A DNA stretch of 64,000 nucleotides from Neocallimastix lanati (nom. inval.) (GCA_016946835.1 JACVTC010000012.1:27501-91500), one strand, 5' to 3'; numbered from the stretch's first letter, positions 50,207 to 61,199 are shown. The notes: generated by a model from the sequence alone, not told the origin. A program made the numbers and translations.

Positions 50207-52048
50207 TCTTTTTATTATATTTTATTTTATTATAGAATTTAACTTAAATAATTTTTTTTTTTATTTTATTTTTACTTTTATTTTACTTTATTTTTTCTTC
50301 AATAACAAAAAAAATATGTTTTTTAAAATTTAATTTCTTATGGTATTCTTTTATATATATATAATTTCTTTTTATTTATTTTTTTTTTTTTTTTCTTTTT
50401 TAATTATATTAATATGATATAAAAAGTATAATAAACTTTTCATATATAATTATATTAATTATATTAATAATTAATAATTAATAATTAATAAAAAAAATAA
50501 AAATAAAAATAAAAAAAACGTTGATTTACTATAAGATTTCAATTTTTGAAATCCTTTTTTTTTTTTTTTTTGGATTTAAAAAAAAGGAAAAACTTTTTAT
50601 TTATATATGAAAAAAAAAAAAATTCATAATTATTATGTTAAGAAACTTTGACATATAATAATAATATTAATCATAATAAATTGTTTGACTTTTATTCATT
50701 AATAAAATAATAGAACATTCTAAATTAACAATTGCGCCAAATCTTTCAATATATTCTAATCTATGAATTTAATTTAATCATTTGTTTTAAAAAAATATAT
50801 TAAGAATTTATGTTTTTAATTTTAGAATGAACACTTTATTAATTATATATATAATTATTATTATTTTTGTTAAAGATTATTATTAATTTTAATTAATATA
50901 TGATTTGATATAAAACGTAAATAAAAACCTTAATTATTAATAAATTATTTTATTAATAATTACATAAAAATAAATTAATAAATCATTTGCAAATTCGTGA
51001 CATAAATAAAACGTGATCGAAAATAACGTGATAAAATTAAAATTATGTAAAGACATAAAATTATGAAAGAACATAAAAATTAATGTAAACATAAAATTTA
51101 TTACATAAATTTTATGTTATGTTAAAATTGAAAATAATTTATAAATTTCTTATTTATTATTTTTATTATTTTTATATTTAATATTTTATTTTATTATATT
51201 TTTAATTATTTTTAATAATTATTATTTTATATTAATATTTTATATTTGATTAATTATAATAATTTTATATTTTTATTATTTTATGAATATTTTATTTTAA
51301 TATTTTATATTTTATTTTATACTTTTATATTAAATACTTTAAATACTTAATAGTTACTCTAAGAGAATTAATTAATTAAATAGTTTATTATGAATTACAA
51401 ATACAAAAACAAGAATAATTCTTTTTAATTATTCTTTGCACAGTTTTATGCCAAAATTTATTTTATAATTCTTTATATTTTCAAGATAATAATTAAATTC
51501 ATGTACTAATTAATTTTACTATTATTTTTAAATAATAAATAAATAAAAATTTATAATTAAATAACAACTTTAAACTTCTCCCAACAAGAGAACCTGAACC
51601 CAAAGGTTACTTTATCAGATTATAATCATTTACATTATGTTAATACAAGTAAAACTCTGATGTATATCAGGCATGCGCCTCATACATTTACATAACATAC
51701 ATATTTAATAAAATTTATAATAATATAATATTGATATTGATATTAATAAAATTTATAATTATATATATTGATATTAATAAAATTTATAATTATATAATAT
51801 TGATATTAATATTAATAAAATTTTAACTAGTATCAAATAAATCGGTTTTAGTTATAAATTACTTAATAAAAATAACTAAAAGATAATTTCTATTAAGATT
51901 ATTAAATAAACACAATAGGTAAATAAATTTGTATTTTTCTAGCATTTTTATAAATTAAAATTATTTAATTATTATTTAAACAATTATAAATATAAATTTA
52001 AAATAAATAAATTTTTATTTTTCTAGCATTTTTTTAAATTAAGATTAT
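50207..52048. other. AT-rich intergenic region
   Basis: Up to about 50785 it belongs to the duplication (ABCA B upstream flank). A GC-richer island at 51575-51690 (words such as TCTCCCAACAAGAGAACC and CAGGCATGCGCCTC) shows no open frame or tRNA fold and may be a transposon terminal region. The remainder is AT simple sequence with a repeated TATTGATATTAATAAAATTT block at about 51725-51830. Confidence 0.55.
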
Positions 52049-53485
52049 TTATTTTAAATTAATATTTATATCGTTTAAATCAATTAAACATTCTTCCCAT
52101 AATTTAACTAATTCATTTCTGTTGTATCCATTATAAAATAAATTTATTTCCTTACTTTTGTAATTTTCAATTAAAATTTTAATTTCATCAGTTGCACTAA
52201 ATATTTTTTGCTTTTTTTTCCAATTTCCTTAAGTTCTCCTTTGATAATCATTATAAGATAAGTTTTCTTCTTCTTTTAATATATATATTAATTTATAAAA
52301 TAAAGGTTTATTTGGAAATATATTATTTAAGTAGCTATTATAAGATTCTGATGAATTGTTTGTTAAATGCTCTATATTTTCATAATAATTCCAATTATTA
52401 ACATTATACTTAAGTAAATAATTTTTATTAAAATATTCTAAAAATTGCAGAAAATTATTATACTTTTTTTTTTGACAAATTCTTTTTATTATAATATAAA
52501 TATCAAATATATATTTAGGGTTTATAAACGGTAAGTTCGAAATAGGTATATAATAAATATATACATCATTATTATTCTTCACTTCATGATAACATAATAT
52601 ATTTTTTTGTTTTTCTAATGATCTTTTGTAATGCCAAACACAATATTTAATATTTATATTGGGAAAAACTTTTTTTGCGGCATTAGATATACCTTGTTCA
52701 AAATCACAATGAAAATTAATTGTAGAAATTAATGTATTACTCCTAAATTTATTTGCATTTTTTTTTATTTCTTTAAATAATGTTTCATATGTAGATTGTT
52801 TTTTATTTTTTAATATAGAAATGGAAGTAGTGTAAAACATATTAAATTCCCCAACATAAGTTCTTGTTATAAATAACTGATAACTAAATTTCGGTGCTGC
52901 ATAAAATGTACCATCCGCAAATATATTTTTATGATAATTCGAAAATAAATATGCTTGGAATGGTGATTGAAAGATTATTAGATCAGTATTTTTAAATATC
53001 ATAAAATTTTCATTTCTTTTAGTTTTATAATATTCTGATTCAATGGGAATATCATCAAAACTTTTTATGTTTGGAGGAAATTGTTTATTTATATTTCTTA
53101 TTATTTGGGATCTAATTGTACTATATTCGGGACATATAAGTCCCATTTCTTGAGAAACGGCATTAAATATATGTTTAGGTTTTATATCCATAGGAATTGA
53201 ATTTTTCTTAATTTCTTCCTTAATTTTATGCTTTGATACTGATATAGACACATCAATTTTTTTTTCGAGATGGTTATGTAAACTTTCATATTTTAAAACC
53301 TCCTTTTTATTATTTAAAATAATTAAAGATTTACATTTATTTAAAGTCTTATATTCAGTGCATCAATAAATTTTTGATTTATCTTTCCTTTGAAATGAAA
53401 AATTAAATTTGTATTTTTTATTAATAATAATTTGTTCATTTCCTCGATTTGTTTCACTTATTACAATTTCTATATTGTCTTCCAT
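52049..53485 (-). pseudogene. MULE-type transposase with FLYWCH-like N-terminus, two nonsense codons
   Basis: One reading frame runs from ATG 53485 to TAA 52049 (479 codons), broken by TGA at 53363-53365 and TAA at 52229-52231, with no frameshift. The N-terminal 75 residues resemble a FLYWCH zinc finger (Tyr-[stop]-Cys-Thr ... Leu-His-Asn-His; the TGA falls where Trp is expected). The core is a Mutator-like DDE transposase: Phe-Ala-Asp-Gly-Thr-Phe (first Asp), His-Cys-Asp-Phe-Glu-Gln-Gly (second Asp), Cys-Val-Trp-His, and Asn-Ser-Ser-Glu-Ser-Tyr-Asn (Glu). All three catalytic residues survive. Each nonsense codon is one substitution from a sense codon, so loss of function looks recent. Terminal inverted repeats were not found. 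Confidence 0.85.
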
Positions 53486-53967
53486 TAATAATTAAAATTT
53501 TTCAATAAAATATTTTAATAAATATACTTTTTTTTTTTTAAATGCTTTGAAACTTTTTTTTTTTTTTAATATTTAAAATAATAAACCTTTTTTTAATTAA
53601 TTATATAATTATTTAAATAATTATTTAATTATTAATTATTTATTATTTCTTTATTTACTATTTTATTTATTAATTTTTATTTTTATTTTTTATTTTTTAT
53701 TTTATTTTATTTTTTTTATTTTTATTTTATTTTTTAATGTTTAAAAAAAGTTTTTTTATTTCTTATTTTTATTTTATTTTTTAATGTTTAAAAAAAAGTT
53801 TTCTTATTTCTTATTTTTATTTTATTTTTTAATGTTTAAAAAAAAGTTTTCTTATTTCTTATTTTTATTTTATTTTTTAAGCATTAAAAAATAAAATGTT
53901 TATTTATTTTTTATTTTATTTTTCAATGTTAAATAGAAATACCTAACCTAATTATTATTTATTGAAG
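53486..53967. other. AT-rich spacer between MULE and copia LTR
   Basis: Homopolymers, then a 47-48-bp tandem repeat, then the left end of the copia LTR. No coding signal. Confidence 0.65.
53703..53880. repeat. 47-48-bp tandem repeat, three units
   Basis: AATGTTTAAAAAAA recurs at 53736, 53783 and 53831, each followed by AGTTTTCTTATTTCTTATTT-like sequence. Units two and three are nearly identical. Confidence 0.9.
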
Positions 53968-54420
53968 TGTTGTATTTCGCCAAAAGTTGAATTTCGTCCA
54001 GTTGAATTTCGCCAAATTCTTGGTGGCTTATAAATTTTCGTCATAAAATATCACCACATTTATTATTCACGCCATATTGTAAATATATGGCTTTTTAAAA
54101 ATTGTAGAAAAAAGCCACAAAATTATGATACAATTAGATATACGCCCCACGTAAGATTACGTGTTTGAAAATTTTTGAGAATTGTAATTTTATTTATTTA
54201 ATTAATTAATTATTATTCATTAAATTTTTAATAAAATTAAGTGGCTTAAAATTAAAAATATTTAAGCCATACAACAAAATACAAATTTTTGTAATAAAAA
54301 TTTTCGAAATACACTCCCCACATATTTAATTTTTAATTAAATATAAATAAATATACTAATCTAAGTTAAATATACCAAATTATTATTCATTATTTAAGAT
54401 ATTAAACTTTATTTCTAACA
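53968..54420 (-). repeat. Copia 3' LTR
   Basis: On the minus strand the element begins TGTTAGAAAT at 54420, right where the pol frame ends, and closes with GGCGAAATACAACA at 53968, giving TGTT...AACA termini and a length of 453 bp, normal for copia. Near the 3' terminus the word GGCGAAATTCAACT recurs three times with variations. No second LTR copy was found upstream of the pol fragment. Confidence 0.65.
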
Positions 54421-55878
54421 CCTAAAGTTTAAGATCCTTAAACTAGTGAGAATGTTTTCTCTGAATTTATTCATCAAAGTAGTATTTAAATACTTTGTAA
54501 ATCCGTCTGATAAATTATATTCGGATTTAACATATCTTAAGTTTATATATTTTTCTTTTATTAACTACCTTATGCTATGATATCTCAAATCGATATGCTT
54601 AGACTTCGAATTAATTGTTTCGTTTTCGCAGTTATAAATAGCGGCTTTATTGTCAGTATTTATTGTTATACTATTATTATTTAATCCAAGTTCTTTAAAA
54701 ATGTTTCTGTACCAAAGACAATGTCTTGCACATTCATGTATACCATAATATTCGCTTTCTGCAATAGAAACGGAAACACAATGTTGGAGTTTAGAATACC
54801 AACTTGTTGGAGCTGAATTTATTAACATCAAGAATCCTGTAGTAGATCTTCTAGTATCTTTATCACCACCTAAATCTGCATTTACGTAGACCTTAAACTC
54901 GAGTTTATTATTATATTTAAATTTAATTCCATAATCAGGCTTACCTTTTAGATATCTAAATATTTTTATTACATTATACCAATCTTCATAACTGGGATCT
55001 TTAGATTTTCTTGAAGCTCTACCTACTGAAAATAGGATGTCAGGTCTTGTACTTATAGCTAAGTATAATAAGGATCCATTAGCTTGTTTGTATTTTGTTG
55101 GATTAAATTTCTTTGATTTTAATATATTATTTTCGATTGGAATCATGTTTGAAGTAGGTTTATATTTGTTTATTTCAAATTTTTTTTATATATCTTCTAA
55201 ATATTTCTTTTGGTGTATAAAATAACCGTCTTTGTGTTTAACAAATTTTATACCTATAATATAATCAACTTCACCTACACCAGTTGCTTCAAAATTTTCT
55301 TTTATTAAAGATTTTGTTTTACTATTTACTTCTTCTGAAGTACCAGCTACAATTATATAATCTACATAAACTGCTAATAAACACTTAATATTATTATTTT
55401 CATCTTTCTTGATATATACACAAGGATCAATTAAGAATCTTTTAAAATTTAATTTTAACAATACCTTATTTAATGTTTCGTTCCACATTCTGTCAGATTG
55501 TTTAAGACCGTATAATACTTTGTTCAATTTACAATACCCTTTTTGATTCATTCCTTCTGGTATATTCATATATATGTCCTCTTCTAATCTAGCGTTCAAA
55601 TATGCAGCTTTGATATCCATTTGATGAATATCAAATTTATTTTGTACTGCAATTGCTATAATTGTTTTAAGTGTATCCTGTTTGAGTGTTGGCGAAAATG
55701 TATTTTTGTATTCTATACCGTAAACTTGTTTATAACCTTTAGCTACTAATCTAGCTTTATATTTCACAATTTTACTGTTGGCATCTCTTTTATATTTTAG
55801 TACCCATCTTGTTGACACAAATACTTGTTTTTTTATTTTTATTTTTTTTTTAATTGTTTGTTTATTACATTCGCTCAC
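54415..55878 (-). pseudogene. Ty1/copia pol fragment: reverse transcriptase and RNase H
   Basis: A single frame continues from about 55878 to TAG 54415-54417, interrupted only by TAA 55186-55188 and TAG 54565-54567. RT shows Arg-Trp-Val-Leu-Lys-Tyr-Lys, Tyr-Lys-Ala-Arg-Leu-Val-Ala-Lys-Gly, Gln-Met-Asp-Ile-Lys-Ala-Ala-Tyr-Leu-Asn and Gly-Leu-Lys-Gln-Ser. The catalytic Tyr-Val-Asp-Asp box reads Tyr-Val-Asp-Tyr, which alone should abolish polymerisation. RNase H keeps Asn-Ala-Asp, Thr-Arg-Arg-Ser-Thr-Thr-Gly, Ser-Ile-Ala-Glu-Ser-Glu and Thr-Asp-Asn-Lys-Ala-Ala. The C-terminal segment ends inside the LTR's TGTTAG. Gag, protease and integrase are missing: the copy is cut off near 55870, where unrelated GC-richer sequence begins. 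Confidence 0.88.
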
Positions 55879-56051
55879 ACCCGACTAATCTCGACAAATC
55901 TATGCAGCTCCAATGAGTTCCGTGTTCGATTTTCTCGCTTGTCTCCTTGAGCAGCATTGTGTAACTGATTCTTTGTGTTTTTTCTGGGTTTTAAAACCAT
56001 AGCATTTTTGCATATATTTTGTCATAAAAACCATATTGTTGATATATATAT
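55879..56051. other. GC-richer unidentified segment and left part of palindrome block
   Basis: 55870-55985 is markedly GC-richer than the neighbourhood. It has a minus-strand open stretch (Met-Leu-Leu-Lys-Glu-Thr-Ser-Glu-Lys ... ) of about 30 codons but no recognised family. 55993-56051 (AAAACCATAGCATTTTTGCA and following) is inverted relative to 57810-57845, so it appears to be the left edge of the palindrome-rich block interrupted by the LTR-like insertion. Confidence 0.45.
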
Positions 56052-56693
56052 TGTAACGGAGGTGCTTCTATTGTAACGGCGGGACGTGGTATAGAAACAC
56101 AGAAAGGAGAAAACTCAATAGGTTTACACTATCTGTATAAATAATTCGTTTTATTAGAAATATTTTTTATTAATTATAAAATTTAAAATAATTATTAATA
56201 TTAATCAACAAGGTAATATTTCGAATTACTTATACGTTAATTATTATTAATAAAAGCACGAAGAAAAATATTTTCATTCGTGAAATTCGCACTATTTATA
56301 CTTTTAACGGAAAAACAGTTTTAACATGTAAAATAATTTTAAAGAAATATTTAGAAATATGTTTGTAATAACTAATAATGTAAAGTTTCTAGAATATAGA
56401 TTTTAATTGATGAAAATGAATCTTATCAAAAAAGAATAAAATAATTTATATAATAAGAATTTCTAAATTCATTTCGGTTGAATTACGAACCGAAATATTC
56501 TTTAACTTTCTATAATTTGTACAGAAAGAATATTCAAGAAGATATTATTAATAATTAATAAAATAATTAATAAAATAATTATTTATGCAAAATGAGTTGA
56601 GGTGTGAGTCGAACCCATGAAGTATTGGTCATGGTCAATGTAACTAACCATTGAACCAAGGTTCTAATTTTACTAACTGAGGATTTCGTTACA
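56052..56693. mobile_element. Solo-LTR-like insertion (TGTAACGG...CGTTACA) with 5-bp TATAT flanks
   Basis: The segment begins TGTAACGG and ends TCGTTACA (terminal 7 bp inverted: TGTAACG/CGTTACA), is 642 bp, and is flanked on both sides by TATAT (56047-56051 and 56694-56698). TG...CA ends and 5-bp target duplication fit a solo LTR of a gypsy-type element. The TATAT flank is weak evidence in AT-rich DNA. The left end repeats TTGTAACGGMGG twice (56051 and 56080). A tRNA-like sequence lies near its right end. Confidence 0.5.
56588..56665 (-). other. tRNA-derived sequence with Pol III A and B boxes
   Basis: On the minus strand, TGGTTCAATGG (56658-56648) matches the A box consensus TRGYNNARNNGG, and GTTCGACTC (56614-56606) matches the B box GWTCRANNC. 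They are 33 nt apart, as in a tRNA. A TTTT terminator follows at about 56591-56588. D-loop landmarks (A14, G18-G19, A21) fit, and ATTG/CAAT can form an anticodon stem, but the acceptor arm does not pair and the anticodon loop is 8 nt. So this is a pseudo-tRNA or SINE-like head, not a working tRNA gene. Confidence 0.5.
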
Positions 56694-57890
56694 TATATAT
56701 AAATTTTGAAGGCTTAATCAATAGATGTCATAACATAGTTTTTGATAAAATAAACCATAAAACTCAGTATATTTAATTAATATTTTTAGGCCTAATTAAT
56801 CAAATGGTCAAAACAGCTATGAATTACTATGAATGATATGGTTTTGAAGTTAATGAATGTCAAACCCAGGATGTTGTTCAATTAATTAATACAAGTTCAG
56901 ATATTCATGAAAGTTCAAAACTGGTATGATTATATATAAATTATAGTGTTTTTAGGATTCTGAGCATGTTTTTGACCAGTTGAACGATCAAAAACATATG
57001 ATGATCAACTAGCTAGGATTTGAACAACATTGCTGTATTTTTGCATATATGATTATATGAACAATGTTGCAATATGATGATTTTGAATGTCTTTTACGAT
57101 CAAAACTGCTATGATTTCATCAACAAACAATGCAAAAATATCGACAAATATATGAAAACCATAGCTATGATTGTTCCAGACATTCAAAATCAAAACCACA
57201 ACAATTATTATTAATATTATTTTTATGAACAATATGGTTGAATGATTGTATTTGTATGCCAAATATGTGCATTTTATATTCAAAAACAGGGTCATTTTGA
57301 AGCAATGTTTATATATATATATATATATATATATATTAGCAATGCGTGTTGTTAAATGGCATACAAATACAATATGTCTTTATTTTGAAGCCCATATTAA
57401 TAGATGAACAACATAGGAGTTTGATGCTAAAACTATGCTAAAAATCATACTATTTTCATCAAAAATAAAAATAAAAATAAAATAAAAATAAAAATAAAAA
57501 CAAAAATAAAAACAATAATTCAAATATATGCATAGTTTTAGCATAATCATCACCCAAATACACTTATATTAGCAATATATGCATATGTTCATCAACATCG
57601 TCATCATTTCTGAACTTTGATAACAACAATGACTGCATATATTGCTAATATTTAACCTCAAAACTATGTACTTCATATATGTCACAACTGCTTTTTTTCA
57701 ATTAATTGAACAGGTTTTATGGTTTATTATTGAACTTTCAAAACTATATCATATATATGCAATCATTGCTGTTTTGACCATATATGATATAGGCTTCAAT
57801 TATTAAAATAAGCATACAGGGTTTTATGACAAATATATGTTCAAAACCATGTGTTGATAAATCAATATTATCTGAAGCCTATATCAATAT
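56694..57890. repeat. Palindrome-rich block with nested perfect inverted repeats
   Basis: Six perfect inverted pairs: 56749-56763/57714-57728 (15 nt), 56876-56887/57700-57711 (12), 57078-57092/57178-57192 (15), 57245-57261/57357-57373 (17, flanking a TA run), 57424-57438/57530-57544 (15, flanking an AAAATA array), 57566-57583/57634-57651 (18). A seventh pair, 57785-57798/57874-57887 (14), touches the LINE boundary. No open frame. Related words (AAAACTATG, TTGCATATAT, ATTAGCAAT) recur throughout. It resembles a foldback or highly structured noncoding element. Confidence 0.75.
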
Positions 57891-60590
57891 TCATTTTTAT
57901 TAGCCCAACAAAAAACATGACGGAGAAGAGCATTCATTTTTCTTTCACTAGGCGCTATGAGAACAATATCATCAGCAAAAAGACCACCACAACATTTTTT
58001 ATTACCAGTACTAACACCATATTTATCACAATTGTTTAAAATATCATTAATGAATAAATTAAATTTAAATAGGTGATAACGGGCATCCTTGTCTAACACC
58101 ACGATGAATAGGAAAGTCATATGATAACATGTCAAGGTAACGAGCTCTATATTTAGATGTAAGATAGAGATTAGAAATGAAATCAAAACATTTGTCACGG
58201 ATACCTAGGTGAAGGATTTTTGTAAGAATGTTGAAAATGGGAATAGAGTCATAGGCTTTATTCAGATCAAGAAAAGCTACATATGTGAATTCACCTTTAA
58301 ATTTTCTTTTTTGACAAATTTCTCTAATTGAAATGTAGAGGCTAATAGATTCTTCATGATTGCGAAAACCAAACTGTTCAGGTCTAATAAAATTATGTTT
58401 AAAAGCATGTTTAGAGATTCTATCTGGGACTATTTTTGAAAGAATTTTAAGACCGACATTAATAAGAGAGAAACCTCTATAATTATTACAATTAGAAAGA
58501 TCGCCTTTCTTTGGAATAGAAACAATAGATGCAGAGTTCCATTCATTAGGAAAAGAACCTTCCCAAATTTTGTTAAAAATAATCTCAAGGCATTTACCAG
58601 CAGAAGGAAATTTTTCTTCTAGATCATGATTACAAAAGAAAGCTTTATAAAATTCAATAGGAATACCATCAGGTCCAGGAGCTTAGTTACGCTTCATAGA
58701 AAGTAACGTATTTCTTATATCAGAGAGAGAAATAGGATCATTTATATTCCAGGTATTTGGATTACAAGGATTATTGCGTAAAAAATTTGCCCAATAGTCT
58801 TGGTTTAAGCTATGACCAGTAGAATCAGACGCTAAGTCTTTGTAATGTTCAGCCCAACGTTTAAGTTGATCGTTGGGATCAAAAAGATCCTGACCGGATT
58901 TAGACTTAACAAGATGAAGGGTAGAGGCTGAATATGCTGGTTTAGAAATCTTCTTGAGACTACGCCAACCATGACTATAGTCTTTGCTTATAAACTAGTT
59001 ATTAATTTTGACAATATTTGCTTTATAACGATTGGAACGTAAGGTGCTTTTAAGCTTTTTCAAGGCTTTGCATAATTTATGATATTGTGTAAATTGATCT
59101 AAATAATCATCCGTCGAAGGGCAATCTGAGAAAGGTTTAATATTTTCATATGCTATATGTTTAGCAATTGAAATCTTATTAACATACTCTGGGCAGTGGA
59201 AAGCAGGACCTTTAAATTTTGAGGAATGAAAGCTTTAATTTCCTTACCAACACTAATTGAAGTATTAATAAATTCTTTAACCATATCATCTGCAGATATT
59301 TTATCAAATTTGGATTCAAGATTACTTGCTAAAACAGAAAAGTAATTGTGAGATAGTATATTTGTATTTTGAGTATTACGAATATGTTTAGACCATTGAA
59401 AGTTTTCTTAGGTTTATTAAAACCATCTGAAAGATTCTTATTGCAAAATAAGAAGATAGGATAATGATCAGAAATATCATTTGCAAATGAGCAAGAAGAA
59501 GATAAATGTACATGAGAAATCATAGCTTTTTAATAGATAATATGGTCAATTCAAGAAGATTTGGAACCTTTAGAATAAGTAATACTACTACCAGTAAGAT
59601 TAGCAACAGTCCAGTCAGGGAAATTTTTGATAATATACTTCTTAAATTTATCGAGGGGCATATTAAAGTCACCTAAAAAGAACAGCAGGTGAATTCTCCT
59701 TATTATGACTACTTAACCATTTTTCTATTTCAGAAAAAGCATTTAAACGAGTTTCAGACCATCTATATTGAGGGAAGTATATATTGCCAATAGAACATTT
59801 TTGATTCCAAAATGATGTCAGACTAACTAATATAATGTAATTGTAGATGGCATTTTCAGTAGTATAAGAACAAGAATTATGAACACCGATATATGAACCT
59901 CTCATTCCAGGGATTTTGAAATTAGCACGAAGGAAAACAGACTCATAACCAAAAATAGAAGGAGAGTTCCCATTAGAGAGAAACTTACTATTACTAGTTT
60001 CCTGAAGGCATATACATACAGGTTTAAAACTGAATTTAAATACATAACACCATCTTTCTTTTCAGAATTCAAACCATTTATATTCCAGCTAGAGCATAAA
60101 TTGAAGAAAGAAGAGCTAGAATAAAGGTGACAAGAATAGAAATCTCTGGAAATACCAAAAAAGGATTTAACTTTTCTCTTGTTTTTTTTTTTAATTAATT
60201 TAACTTTATTATAATTGGATTTGCGGTCATTAGAATTTGAATAACCTTTGCATTCTTTATAGTTAATTTTAACAGAGGAATGAAAACCATTATTTAACAA
60301 ATCATAAAATTATTTAAAGGTATTACTATTGAGAGCATTTACTTTAATAATAAAATAAGAACCATAATATTGGTGAAAACTTTCTAACTATTGAAAAGAT
60401 GATATTAAAAAAAGAAGTTGATGAATTACTGATACAATTGTAAAGTTTTTTTACTGACCAATTTTTGAGTTTATGAATGAATATCATATAGAATTTGTTG
60501 AATATACATCCGTAATGGCGGATGCCACGGTGAAAGTTTGAATTATACAGAGTTGAGTTCATTGTACACAATCGTTGTAAGATAATCAAA
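57884..60590 (-). mobile_element. LINE-A: degenerate non-LTR retrotransposon (endonuclease + RT), 3'-truncated
   Basis: Right to left: 60589-60300 N-terminal frames of unknown content; an APE-type endonuclease begins Ser-Trp-Asn-Ile-Asn-Gly-Leu (about 60100), continues in a second frame with Leu-Gln-Glu-Thr, then 59905-59669, then Gly-Asp-Phe-Asn-Met, Ile-Asp-His-Ile and Ser-Asp-His-Tyr-Pro-Ile (about 59480-59670). RT follows from about 58700: Ala-Pro-Gly-Pro-Asp-Gly, Ile-Pro-Lys-Lys-Gly, Asn-Tyr-Arg-Gly, Phe-Leu-Asp-Leu-Asn-Lys-Ala-Tyr-Asp, Gly-Val-Arg-Gln-Gly-Cys-Pro-Leu-Ser-Pro and Phe-Ala-Asp-Asp. Breaks include TAA at 58683-58685 and a frameshift near 58065. The copy stops at 57884 just after the FADD region, at the palindrome block. 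Inactive. Confidence 0.85.
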
Positions 60591-61094
60591 ATAATAATAC
60601 TGTAGAATTTAAAGTCTAAATTTATGATAATTATAACTAAAAAAATAAGTTGAGTGATAAGATATTATTAGGTAAGTTTGTTCTTAATAAATATATATAT
60701 ATATTTTTTTTTAATTGTAATAATATCATTGAAGTTTGAGTATTGTTGAGAATAATAGAACAAATTTTGTAGTAGGATTAATGTATTAAACTAGAAATAT
60801 TTTAAATAATTCATATAAAGTAAAAGAATAAAGATAATAAAATATTAACATAATAATCAGTAAAGTAGAAGAAAGGAAAGATAAGTACACGATTCATTCA
60901 TAAGGAGAAGAAAAAAGTAAAAGAATAAAAAAAAAAAAAAGGAAAATGAAGGATAAAGGAACAGAGAGAAATAGAAAAAGGAAAAAGGAAAAAAAAAGTT
61001 ATACTTGCCTGGCTCAGACAAGACGTTAAATATATATATATATAAAAGGTAAAAAAAAATATATAGAGTATATATAAAATTATTAAATATAAAA

Positions 61095-61138
<44 letters not shown>

Positions 61139-61199
61139 ACAAAAGATAAAAGAAATAAAAAAGTTAGTAAAAAAAAATTAAATAGTTCCAAGATCCTTC
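60591..61199. other. AT-rich spacer between LINE copies
   Basis: Purine-rich and TA-rich simple sequence with one higher-complexity word, CTTGCCTGGCTCAGACAAGACG (around 61005-61025). It may include the 5' UTR of LINE-A. No gene is seen. Confidence 0.5.

Larger units (their letters stand above)
43700..50785. repeat. Segmental duplication, copy B (contains ABCA gene B)
   Basis: Collinear with 23915-31185 through gene, intron and flanks. Copy B has gained the 55-bp array at 43790-44009, which copy A lacks. The two copies are in the same orientation, about 20 kb apart, and now separated by transposons. Confidence 0.85.

Noticed and set aside
51575-51690. GC-richer island as a tRNA or retrotransposon primer-binding site
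   Set aside because: No A/B box pair or cloverleaf is found on either strand, and no LTR terminus adjoins it.
56588-56665. Functional tRNA gene
   Set aside because: The acceptor stem does not pair, the T stem has mismatches and the anticodon loop is 8 nt. Kept only as a tRNA-derived sequence with Pol III boxes.
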